Positions 8,117-14,906 of a DNA stretch of 35,176 bases are shown here, piece after piece. The DNA lies in assembly GCF_016888165.1 (NCBI RefSeq), contig NZ_JACSWC010000438.1, positions 1 through 35,176 on the forward strand, read 5' to 3'. The position numbers were made by a program, and so were the translations under genes. Origin of the DNA: Halomicronema sp. CCY15110. GTDB lineage: Bacteria; Cyanobacteriota; Cyanobacteriia; Phormidesmidales; Phormidesmidaceae. The first letter of the stretch is position 1, and every line of letters begins with the position of its first letter. The notes beneath the pieces were generated by a model, which was not told where the DNA came from, did not search any database, and saw only the letters and a program-made list of their open reading frames with translations.

Positions 8117-8533
8117 ATGCAAGAGTATAGAAAAGGTGCTCACAGTGTTTTTAGTATTGTGTCGCACACTTATTTTGTGACAGCTTACCGGAGAAAATGC
8201 CTAACCCCAGTCATGATTGGCCGGATTGCAGAAGTGACGGCCCGGATCTGCGTCATTAATGACTGCATCCAGCTTGAATGTGATGGTGAGGCCGACCAAG
8301 TTCATTTCATGCTGGACTTGCATCCTAAGATTGCACCATCCACGCTGTTGGGCAGCATGAAGGCGGCAAGCAGTCGAATCCTCCGAAAAGAGTTTGAGCC
8401 TGAGTTGCGCCCTCACTTCCGAAACTGGAAAAAGGGTCTGTGGGGCGACCAGCTTTATATTCGTTCCGCTGGCGGTGCTCCGCTCGAAACGTTGAAAGCG
8501 TACATCAATGCTCACTCTCGCGGCTCTAAGTAA
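8117..8533 (+). CDS. tnpA: TnpA, Y1 HUH transposase of IS605, with altered HUH motif
   Basis: A 138-residue protein of normal length for the Y1 transposases that move single-stranded IS200/IS605 DNA. The catalytic tyrosine is Tyr129 (LKAYINAH). The metal-binding motif, normally H-hydrophobic-H after an Asp, here reads D60-Q61-V62-H63, with Gln (CAA) for the first His. That may reduce or abolish activity, or be a tolerated variant. The rest of the fold, including the SAGGAP segment before the tyrosine helix, is intact. Divergent from tnpB. Confidence 0.88.
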   Translation: MQEYRKGAHSVFSIVSHTYFVTAYRRKCLTPVMIGRIAEVTARICVINDCIQLECDGEADQVHFMLDLHPKIAPSTLLGSMKAASSRILRKEFEPELRPHFRNWKKGLWGDQLYIRSAGGAPLETLKAYINAHSRGSK

Positions 8534-8546
8534 AGTGGCCGACTCA

Positions 8547-8603
8547 GGGGCATCGAACCCCTTCGTCTGCCCGCTATCCTGCCCCGCCCTATAGAGGACG
8601 GGG
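8547..8603. repeat. Left-end hairpins of the IS605 element
   Basis: Two hairpins follow tnpA: GGGG-CATCGAA-CCCC at 8547-8561 and CCCCGCCC/GGACGGGG (one mismatch) at 8582-8603. One of them should be the TnpA-recognised left-end hairpin. The first resembles a tRNA T-arm on the minus strand, but no tRNA surrounds it. Confidence 0.5.
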
Positions 8604-8656
8604 ATAGCCGCGATTTAGTTCTCTCTCCAACGGTCGTTTTTCTCTCACGACTCATC

Positions 8657-9091
8657 CTATTGATCCAATGCTAGGGTCGGGTTCTGTAAGGATGCCTCGT
8701 AAATAACTGCCAAGAGGTCAAGCTGCTCGGCTTGGCTACATCTATAGCAGTAACTAGCAACCAGCGCAAAGAAAGCATCTCGAACCGACCTTTGATCTTC
8801 AGTGTCTTCCTCAAAGCTGACATCCGCGCCTTGAAGCATGCCGTTTCCATTGAATAGGATCGACAAGAAGTAGTCATACTGTTCTCGGTCTAAGGCAAAC
8901 ACTAGCGCCTCGAAAGTAGAAAGGTTAATCGACCTACGAGAGTTCATGAACTCTGAAAGAGTACTCTCGCCAATTTGTGCCCTTGCAGCGAACTGGCCCG
9001 CAGTAGTGCCGATTTTATCTTTCAATGTGAACCTTAGCGCGGCCTGGAGACTGACTCGAAAGAGTTTGTCTCCACTATCACTACTGTCCAT
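8657..9091 (-). CDS. XRE-like helix-turn-helix regulator (paralogue of the gene at 6403)
   Basis: A 144-residue protein with a helix-turn-helix at about residues 30-70 (AGQFAARAQIGESTLSEFM) and a helical C-terminal half that ends near LDLLAVIYEASLQ. It shares length, domain plan and several motif positions with the gene at 6403-6789, but not close identity. It points towards the IS element. No clear ribosome site is seen before ATG 9091, and the start is not certain. Likely a DNA-binding regulator; the target is unknown. Confidence 0.65.
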   Translation of the reverse strand: MDSSDSGDKLFRVSLQAALRFTLKDKIGTTAGQFAARAQIGESTLSEFMNSRRSINLSTFEALVFALDREQYDYFLSILFNGNGMLQGADVSFEEDTEDQRSVRDAFFALVASYCYRCSQAEQLDLLAVIYEASLQNPTLALDQ

Positions 9092-9205
9092 AGGAAGCTT
9101 AGTGCCCTCTAAATCCTTCTACATAAGATAGGCGCAAGTGGGGGGCAATAGCAAACCCTCTTACTTCCCGAAAACGCGCATATTTGCCTACCCATCCCCC
9201 CGGCC

Positions 9206-9250
9206 TAGCCAGCGAGATCGATTAGATTTATTGATCGATCTCGCTGGCTA
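9206..9250. repeat. Perfect 17-bp inverted repeat (hairpin)
   Basis: The arm TAGCCAGCGAGATCGAT (9206-9222) pairs perfectly with 9234-9250 across an 11-nt loop. There is no T-run on either side, so an intrinsic terminator is unlikely. It could be a protein-binding site, a single-strand initiation site or a recombination site. Confidence 0.85.
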
Positions 9251-9343
9251 AGCGGTAACATACGGCTAAGAAGGATTCTAATACACGAAAAATTGCACGG
9301 AATAAGTGCAGCTGAGCGAGGAAAGCATGGACAGTACATAGCA

Positions 9344-9375
9344 AGATCCCCTGACGTTGAAACGTCAGGGGATCT
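9344..9375. repeat. Perfect 15-bp inverted repeat with 2-nt centre
   Basis: The arm AGATCCCCTGACGTT (9344-9358) and its complement (9361-9375) flank GA. The nearly continuous 32-bp palindrome could form a cruciform or bind a dimeric protein. It lies 186 bp before the primase-like gene. Confidence 0.85.
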
Positions 9376-9560
9376 AATAGGAAGGATGGTGGGCCGCCTT
9401 TCTTCCGAAGTAACTAAAGTTTGACTGAATTTAGTCTTGCTGACTGAATTGAGCCTCACTTAGCTGTTTTTATATTAGCAGCTAGGCAAATTTTGCAACA
9501 TATTTTTTGCGGAATCTCAGGAGGCTCAAGGTTCTAGTCAGCCTATAACCTTGACTCCTT

Positions 9561-11198
9561 ATGAACTGCCCTGGCGAAGAGAATGCTTCGTTGTTGCCTA
9601 GATCTGAAGACGGGCAACAACTCCTCAGTATTTTTGGCAATTATCTTTGGGAAACGCTGGAGTCCCCCAACGCGGCTCCAGCTCGATGGTGCACCTTAAA
9701 CTACGAACAGCGCCCACGATCGCTGTGGCGCGACTGGCTAGATCCTCACAAGCTAGTTGGCGTTAGGTTCGGCCATACGACTAAGTATGCGCTGATTGAT
9801 CTCGACACACTCGGTCGCTACTGCAACGCCGAGGCTGTTACGGCTATCAAGGATGCCTTGGAGACGATTGGCATTGCTCGCACGTTGCCTATTAGCTCCA
9901 GCGTTAGCGGCGGGCTGCATGTTTATATTCCTCTGCCTACAGAGGTTCCCACCTTTGATTTAGCCTGCGTTGTCGAACAATGCCTGATTGCTCAAGGGTT
10001 TGAGATTGAGAAGGGCCACCTCGAAATCTTCCCCAACACGAAGACTTACGGCGTTGACAAATTCATTGAGTACAACGGTCATCGGCTCCCACTCCAGCCG
10101 CAGTCAGGCTCCTGCCTGCTGGATGATGACCTCAATCCGATAGGCGATCGCCTCTCTGTGTTTTTCGCAAACTGGGATTGGGCTGCACAGGGACAGGACA
10201 TGGAGATGCTGCGGGCAGCACTACCGCATGGTCGTGAGGCGCGGAAGCAGGTATCTCGCAGGCGCAGGCTCTCAAAAACAGCGACCGCATGGAAAGCGGA
10301 TTTAGACGATGAGATTGCCCAGGGCTGGACCGGGCCAGGACAAACCAACCGATTAATCAAAGCGATTGCCGAGCGGGGGCGCGTTTTTGAAGGACTAGAT
10401 GGTTCAGACCTGGTGACTTACATCGTTGATGTCGCTACCAGTTCTCCCGGCTACGAGCAATACTGCGGCCATCAACCTGATATCTATAAACGCGCGAGGG
10501 AGTGGGCTCGATCGATCCCCAATCTCTATTGGCCCTACGGCACTAGGGAGAAGCCCAAGCCGCCGCCAGGAGGCAAAAACGCTGTAAGAGCCGCCGATGC
10601 CCGTCGCCGCATTGCTGAGGCGATCGCAAAAATTCGGGACAGCGAACCCATCACGACAATCCGCAACTTCGCCCACCGCATCGCCGAGGTTGCTTGCAGC
10701 AGCGTAAAAACGGTCTACAAGAACGCGGATCTCTGGCATCCCAATGAAGTGTCTGTAACAGCAGAGCCGATACAGGTTTCAGTCGAGGCGGCGATGGAAT
10801 TATCCGCTCCCAAACCTGAACCCGATCCACCAAACCCTGATAAACAGCAGGTGTTACACACCAGGGGGGGGATAATGAAGCGTGATCTTCTTGAGGTTGG
10901 TGCGGAAGAGAAAAATATTAACAACAGGGGGGTCCGGGGGGATTTTTGGGGTTTGCCACAACCGGAACCGGAACCTTCTAGCCAAGGCCCGCCCCCAGAT
11001 ATCCCATTTGATGAGTGCTATTCACTCGTTCAGCGAAAAATTCAACAGTTTAAGTGGCAAATTGAGGACTTGCGTGAATTTTTGCGGCCCCGCTTCGAGG
11101 GGCGATCTTCTTTGCGCGAACTGAACGAGTATGAACTCGTCAAGTTGCTCTACTTTTTGCAAATTCATGGGGGAGTCTGCACTCAGTGCAAAGCATGA
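9561..11198 (+). CDS. Archaeo-eukaryotic primase (AEP)-like replication protein, copy 1
   Basis: A 545-residue protein. The AEP-like core at about 65-190 has the acidic pair Asp80-Asp82 (ALIDLD), the SGGLHVY motif with His120, LEIFPN at 154-159 and HRLPLQ at 174-179. A helical domain (about 235-320, with GQTNRLIKAI) resembles primase C-terminal domains. A third region (about 340-400) looks like a DNA-binding helix-turn-helix ending KTVYKNADLWHP. Such proteins make primers for plasmid replication. The gene at 11208-12848 has the same order of domains and almost the same length. Between about residues 430 and 475 the coding DNA is rich in G-runs, suggesting an inserted low-complexity linker. 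No strong ribosome site precedes ATG 9561. Confidence 0.7.
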   Translation: MNCPGEENASLLPRSEDGQQLLSIFGNYLWETLESPNAAPARWCTLNYEQRPRSLWRDWLDPHKLVGVRFGHTTKYALIDLDTLGRYCNAEAVTAIKDALETIGIARTLPISSSVSGGLHVYIPLPTEVPTFDLACVVEQCLIAQGFEIEKGHLEIFPNTKTYGVDKFIEYNGHRLPLQPQSGSCLLDDDLNPIGDRLSVFFANWDWAAQGQDMEMLRAALPHGREARKQVSRRRRLSKTATAWKADLDDEIAQGWTGPGQTNRLIKAIAERGRVFEGLDGSDLVTYIVDVATSSPGYEQYCGHQPDIYKRAREWARSIPNLYWPYGTREKPKPPPGGKNAVRAADARRRIAEAIAKIRDSEPITTIRNFAHRIAEVACSSVKTVYKNADLWHPNEVSVTAEPIQVSVEAAMELSAPKPEPDPPNPDKQQVLHTRGGIMKRDLLEVGAEEKNINNRGVRGDFWGLPQPEPEPSSQGPPPDIPFDECYSLVQRKIQQFKWQIEDLREFLRPRFEGRSSLRELNEYELVKLLYFLQIHGGVCTQCKA

Positions 11199-11207
11199 TC
11201 GCCGCCA

Positions 11208-12848
11208 TCAAAGCGGCTCTCGGTTTTGCTCACTGGCGCTCTCACGGCAAAACCACTGCTCGGCCTCCCGAATCAGGATTGGATCCCCTGATCGCAGATA
11301 CTCCACCATCTTTTCTCGATAACTCTGGCGATCTTGTCGCGCTCTAGACTGCCAGTAAGCCTCTTTTTGCGATTTCGCCTGACGTTTTTGCTGCGCTTGT
11401 CGCGTTTTGAGGTCTAAAAATAGCTGTCGCCAGCCGACCACCCCATCCTCATTACGCACCTCCGATGCCGAAGCAGCCTCCTCAGGGTGCCTCAAACCCT
11501 TGCCCTGCAAAGGGTTACTATCATCGCCAGGTAATAAGCTTGTAGGGTGAGCAGCAGCGGCTGGCGTAGCCGTTGCCGCTGCTGCCGCCCCATTTAGAGG
11601 TTGGGGGGTCTGGGGGGTTTTCCACAGGTTCGGATGCCAAAGGGACTTGTACTTGTAGAGCGTGCTCCCACCAATGCCATACTCCAACAGTTTTTTGAAC
11701 CGAACAGTTGTTGTTTGAGGAAGGTTACCACTATTAAATAAGTCCAACATCGCTGTTTGGATTTTATGTTGGGCCGTTTGCGATCGCTGTTCGTTCCAGG
11801 TCGTTTCAATAACTGCACTATCTTTAGCATTTTGCTTAGACTTGTATTTGCCTTGCGACGTGCCGTAGGGAAAATAGTGGCTGTTTTCAACACATCTAGC
11901 CCACTCAGCGGCTCGCTGGTGAATTTCATGCTGATGCCCACACCATTCACGATATCCCGACAAAGATTGAGCGGTAGTGACAATCACCTCTATCAAGGCA
12001 TCCCCGCTTAGGGGCAAGCCTCCATGGATAACGTGATGAAAAACGTAAGCCCGCATTGTAATGCGGCCCAGCAGACGATTCGTTTGTCCTTTCCCTGTCC
12101 AACCGACGTCAATTTCAGCATTGAGATCATTGAGAAACTTATCCGCTCGTTTCGATACCCGATGGCGACAGCGACGCTGCTGCCGAAGTAGCTGGCCGAT
12201 AATCCCTGAGTCAATTGAATTACGCTGTTGGCACCGCTGCCACTGTTGAACAAACGTTTCCTGATGACCGCTAATGGGTTCCAATTCAGCATTAAGCAAA
12301 TAGGAGCCTGCTTGCAGGGGCAACCGATGGGCATTGAAGAGAGTCTGTGTGCCCTCAACCACGTAGAGCTTAGGATTAGGAAACACCTCCAATTGGCCGG
12401 GCTGGCACTTGAAACCCTGATTTTCTAGCAGGGTCGTGACCACGGCTGAAAGCTGCCAGGAGTTCTGAGGTGTCTCGAACGGAAAGTAAAGGTGCAGCCC
12501 TTGCGAATAGCTAGAGGTACAGACCATATAGCTGACAAGACCCAGAGGTTCTAAAGCATCGGCAATCCGCTTAATGGCTAACGGGTCTTGTTTTGGATGA
12601 TATGCACTGCCAATATCGATATCTAGCAGACAATATTGAGTCTCGGTGCCAAACCGCACTCCATAGAGGTAAGCCCCTTGCTGAATGAGGCGATCGCTGA
12701 GGGGATAGCGGCTCTCAGTTTGCCATTGAGGGCGATCTCCAAGATCAGGATGAGCGGCATAAATAAAATCATAGCGATGCGGAAATAGAGTGAGAAAGGT
12801 TTCTTTCTCCTCTATGTAAGCGAAAGAGGTAGTGCCTGCCGCTAAAAT
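11208..12848 (-). CDS. AEP-like primase, copy 2, probable ATT start
   Basis: Reading from GTG 12659 gives 483 residues, but the frame is open to a stop at 12867-12869 and the extra residues match copy 1: QGAYLYGVRFG aligns with HKLVGVRFG. A perfect AGGAGG (12855-12860) sits 6 bp before an ATT codon at 12848, giving 546 residues against 545 in copy 1. No ATG, GTG or TTG is found in that upstream stretch. Core motifs are Asp76-Asp78 (LLDID), SQGLHLY with His119, LEVFPN and HRLPLQ. The helical domain (GQTNRLLGRI) and the C-terminal helix-turn-helix (STLYKYKSLWHP) follow. It converges on copy 1 with a 9-bp gap. An ATT start would imply weak or regulated translation. Confidence 0.68.
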   Translation of the reverse strand: MLAAGTTSFAYIEEKETFLTLFPHRYDFIYAAHPDLGDRPQWQTESRYPLSDRLIQQGAYLYGVRFGTETQYCLLDIDIGSAYHPKQDPLAIKRIADALEPLGLVSYMVCTSSYSQGLHLYFPFETPQNSWQLSAVVTTLLENQGFKCQPGQLEVFPNPKLYVVEGTQTLFNAHRLPLQAGSYLLNAELEPISGHQETFVQQWQRCQQRNSIDSGIIGQLLRQQRRCRHRVSKRADKFLNDLNAEIDVGWTGKGQTNRLLGRITMRAYVFHHVIHGGLPLSGDALIEVIVTTAQSLSGYREWCGHQHEIHQRAAEWARCVENSHYFPYGTSQGKYKSKQNAKDSAVIETTWNEQRSQTAQHKIQTAMLDLFNSGNLPQTTTVRFKKLLEYGIGGSTLYKYKSLWHPNLWKTPQTPQPLNGAAAAATATPAAAAHPTSLLPGDDSNPLQGKGLRHPEEAASASEVRNEDGVVGWRQLFLDLKTRQAQQKRQAKSQKEAYWQSRARQDRQSYREKMVEYLRSGDPILIREAEQWFCRESASEQNREPL

Positions 12849-12854
12849 GGCACA

Positions 12855-12860
12855 CCTCCT
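12855..12860 (-). promoter_or_regulatory. Ribosome binding site that decides an ATT start
   Basis: AGGAGG on the minus strand is followed by TGTGCC and then ATT (12846-12848). The alternative GTG at 12659 has no such site and would remove the 63 N-terminal residues shared with the paralogue. Confidence 0.6.
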
Positions 12861-12869
12861 AAGCCGTCA

Positions 12870-13169
12870 TTGTGAACAAACCCAAGCTGCTCTAGTGAAT
12901 CGAATCTAGAGTTGCTAAAATTGTTAAGCACGATAAAATCGTCCACATCTGTGGATTGTGTAATTAAGTAAAGGCCCTATGCGAACTTTGGACGGTGAGC
13001 TAGGGTCTTTGCTTTTGGTCTTTTGTGAGCCAGTTGCCTTGAGCAACCGCGTAAGAACTACCCTGATTGCTTAAGACAGATTTTGAACCATAGGCATCAG
13101 TTCATCTGTTTTGATAGGCAGAGGTTAGCACTGGAATATAAGGGATTCAACCACTTAAAATTCTTAATA
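12870..13169. other. Gene-free region between primase copy 2 and the iterons
   Basis: No gene seen. A possible hairpin (AAGGCCCTA at 12971-12979 with TAGGGTCTT at 13001-13009, one G-T pair) is followed by TTTGCTTTTGG and might end a plus-strand transcript. It could also belong to a copy-control RNA, which cannot be decided from sequence. Confidence 0.4.
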
Positions 13170-13170
13170 C

Positions 13171-13593
13171 GGCAAAATGATAGGCAAGAGATACGGCAAA
13201 ATGATAGGCAATTCCCTACGCCAAATTGATAGGCGTAGACGCGCTATATACGGTAAAATGATAGGCAATTCCCTACGTCAAATTGATAGGCGTAGACGCG
13301 CTATATACGGCAAAATGATAGGCAATTCCCTACGCCAAATTGATAGGCAATTGGCCAAAACCTCTCGCCAGATACAAGTAAGCTGATGAGAGCATCCACT
13401 ATATACGGTAAAATGATAGGCAATTCCCTACGCCAAACTGATAGGCATTGACGCGCTACATACGGCAAAATGATAGGCAACTCCCTACGCCAAATTGATA
13501 GGCATTGACGCGCTACATACGACAAAATGATAGGCAACTCCCTACGCCAAATTGATAGGCAATTCCCTAAAAAACGTACGCTAAATTGATAGG
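13171..13593. repeat. Iteron array, probable vegetative replication origin
   Basis: TGATAGG occurs 14 times on the plus strand, at 13178, 13202, 13227, 13259, 13284, 13316, 13341, 13414, 13439, 13471, 13496, 13528, 13553 and 13587. Two iteron types alternate, CAAAATGATAGGCAA and CCAAATTGATAGGC, spaced 25 and 32 bp, so the array repeats with a 57-bp period. It is broken once, at 13348-13413. Such arrays bind the Rep protein encoded next door. An open frame of 69 codons inside it is a by-product of the repeats. Confidence 0.9.
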
Positions 13594-13661
13594 TGTTTTC
13601 TATTTTGAAAGAACGCCTTTATTATGAGGTTCATTAACCGAAGCTGTGGAAAGCATTTGTT

Positions 13662-14768
13662 ATGGGCAACTCAAGCACGCAACTTGATTTATTCGCAGTT
13701 GATAGCCAACTTGTTCGACTCTTGCCTCGTGCAGGCGCTTCGTTTCGTAATCCTGATGTTAATTTGCCCGTTCTCCGTGCAGATGCAGGTGGTTATTATT
13801 TAGAGATGAGGGTCGATGCTGATCCAGAGGAAATGAGTGAAGTTGGTCTGACGCGCCGGATTCCCTTGGAAAATCTTTCTAGAGAAGCATGGCAAGAGCT
13901 TAAAAAGCAGTACGACAACATAGACTTAGAAGCCTACTTAAGCAAAGGTATTAAAGGCTTAGAAAAAATTGAGGATATGCGGGTTCGACGGTTGACAGCA
14001 ACACTGCTTACCTTTCTAAATCCGCGACAAGTGGAATTAGTTCTTTATCTTTACAGAGCGGCCTCTGTTTGTGAGACTGGGCCAATAGCGAAATTTCGCT
14101 CGAATGATTTACTAGAAGTTATGGGCTATAGCCGCACTAAGGATGGTGGCTTTCATGCAAACATCAGATCCCAGCTTCATTGCGATCTAATGGCATTACA
14201 CAGAACGGAGCTAGTTTACGCTGAAGAAACTGAGACTGCTAATGGCATCGTCGCTGAAGTCACGATCAAAAACATTCTGCGTATTCAAAAATTTAAAGTT
14301 GACAATGTACAGCGTGATTTTGATACAGACAAAGCAGCTGATTATACCTACGGGTCAGCAGATGAATACTTAGTGAATTTGGAGTTCTTCCAAACACCAA
14401 CACCGGCTGGTGGTGATTATGTGCTTTTTGGCAATATTGACATGCAACAGCGAGTTGGAGGCAGCGCCAACAACAACTATGGAACAAAGCTACTTATATA
14501 TTTAGCTAGTCGACTAAAATGGGATTCTCCGAAAGACGGCCAGTATCTAACAATATCGAAACGTCATTTGTTCAAGAATTTGGACTTATTTGGAAGTAAT
14601 ACTTCTCGGAACAGCACTATTTTCTGGCGAACGGTTGATGAATTGAAGGAGAAAGGCTTCTTGCTAAATGCTTGTGAGATACCGGGCAAAAGGAAGAACA
14701 GTGTATTGATAGAGTTTCAGCTCAATACCGATAAGATTCGACTTAGCAGTAATAGCCACAATACATAA
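13662..14768 (+). CDS. Plasmid replication initiation protein (iteron-binding Rep)
   Basis: A 368-residue protein encoded 69 bp after the iteron array. The sequence suggests two winged-helix domains: a first with LTATLLTFLNPRQVELVLYLYRAA (about 111-135) and SNDLLEVMGYSRTKDGGFH, and a second with YGTKLLIYLASRLKW, LFKNLDLFGSNTSRNSTIFWRTVDELKEKGFLL (about 275-350). This plan is that of iteron-binding initiators of the RepA/TrfA type. The assignment rests on architecture and position; I do not recognise a named subfamily. It converges with the relaxase gene, and a long hairpin separates the two. No good ribosome site is seen before the ATG. Confidence 0.75.
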   Translation: MGNSSTQLDLFAVDSQLVRLLPRAGASFRNPDVNLPVLRADAGGYYLEMRVDADPEEMSEVGLTRRIPLENLSREAWQELKKQYDNIDLEAYLSKGIKGLEKIEDMRVRRLTATLLTFLNPRQVELVLYLYRAASVCETGPIAKFRSNDLLEVMGYSRTKDGGFHANIRSQLHCDLMALHRTELVYAEETETANGIVAEVTIKNILRIQKFKVDNVQRDFDTDKAADYTYGSADEYLVNLEFFQTPTPAGGDYVLFGNIDMQQRVGGSANNNYGTKLLIYLASRLKWDSPKDGQYLTISKRHLFKNLDLFGSNTSRNSTIFWRTVDELKEKGFLLNACEIPGKRKNSVLIEFQLNTDKIRLSSNSHNT

Positions 14769-14865
14769 AAATCTCTGCTCTATTCATGTTCTAGCCTTCG
14801 AGAAGGATGTTTACTCAACTACGTTTTCCTGATTCTCCGAAATTAATCATTTACGAAGAGCAAGC

Positions 14866-14906
14866 TTGACATACTCCCCCGTTTTCTAAACGGGGGAGTA
14901 TGTCAA
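14866..14906. terminator. 19-bp perfect inverted repeat between rep and relaxase genes
   Basis: Arms TTGACATACTCCCCCGTTT (14866-14884) and its complement (14888-14906) enclose TCT. It overlaps the relaxase stop codon and could stop transcription from both sides. CCCCCGTTT/AAACGGGGG hairpins are also common at IS200/IS605 ends, so it may be a transposon relic. Confidence 0.65.

Larger units (their letters stand above)
6790..8610. mobile_element. IS200/IS605-family insertion sequence (IS605-type, divergent tnpA and tnpB)
   Basis: tnpB (minus) and tnpA (plus) are divergent with 29 bp between them. Subterminal hairpins lie at both ends: CCCCGCCTT/AAGGCGGGG at 6804-6826 on the tnpB side (right end) and an imperfect CCCCGCCC/GGACGGGG at 8582-8603 on the tnpA side (left end). 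The family has no terminal inverted repeats or target duplication, so the exact borders are approximate. The element lies between two paralogous XRE-like genes. Confidence 0.8.
9092..9560. other. Gene-free region with two long palindromes
   Basis: No convincing coding region. It holds the inverted repeats described at 9206-9250 and 9344-9375 and the 5' flank of the primase-like gene at 9561. An 84-codon minus-strand frame at 9205-9459 runs through both palindromes and is not credible as a gene. Confidence 0.6.

Noticed and set aside
8540-8620. tRNA suggested by a T-arm-like GGGGTTCGATGCCCC on the minus strand
   Set aside because: No acceptor, D or anticodon arms fit around it, and it lies in the IS605 left end.
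9205-9459. 84-codon minus-strand gene
   Set aside because: It is formed by reading through two palindromes and has no ribosome site.
13177-13386. Basic repeat protein in the iteron array
   Set aside because: Its reading is produced by the iterons themselves, and the period explains the repeat.
13171-13593. CRISPR array
   Set aside because: Repeats are short, with conserved spacers, and no cas genes are near; it is an iteron array.
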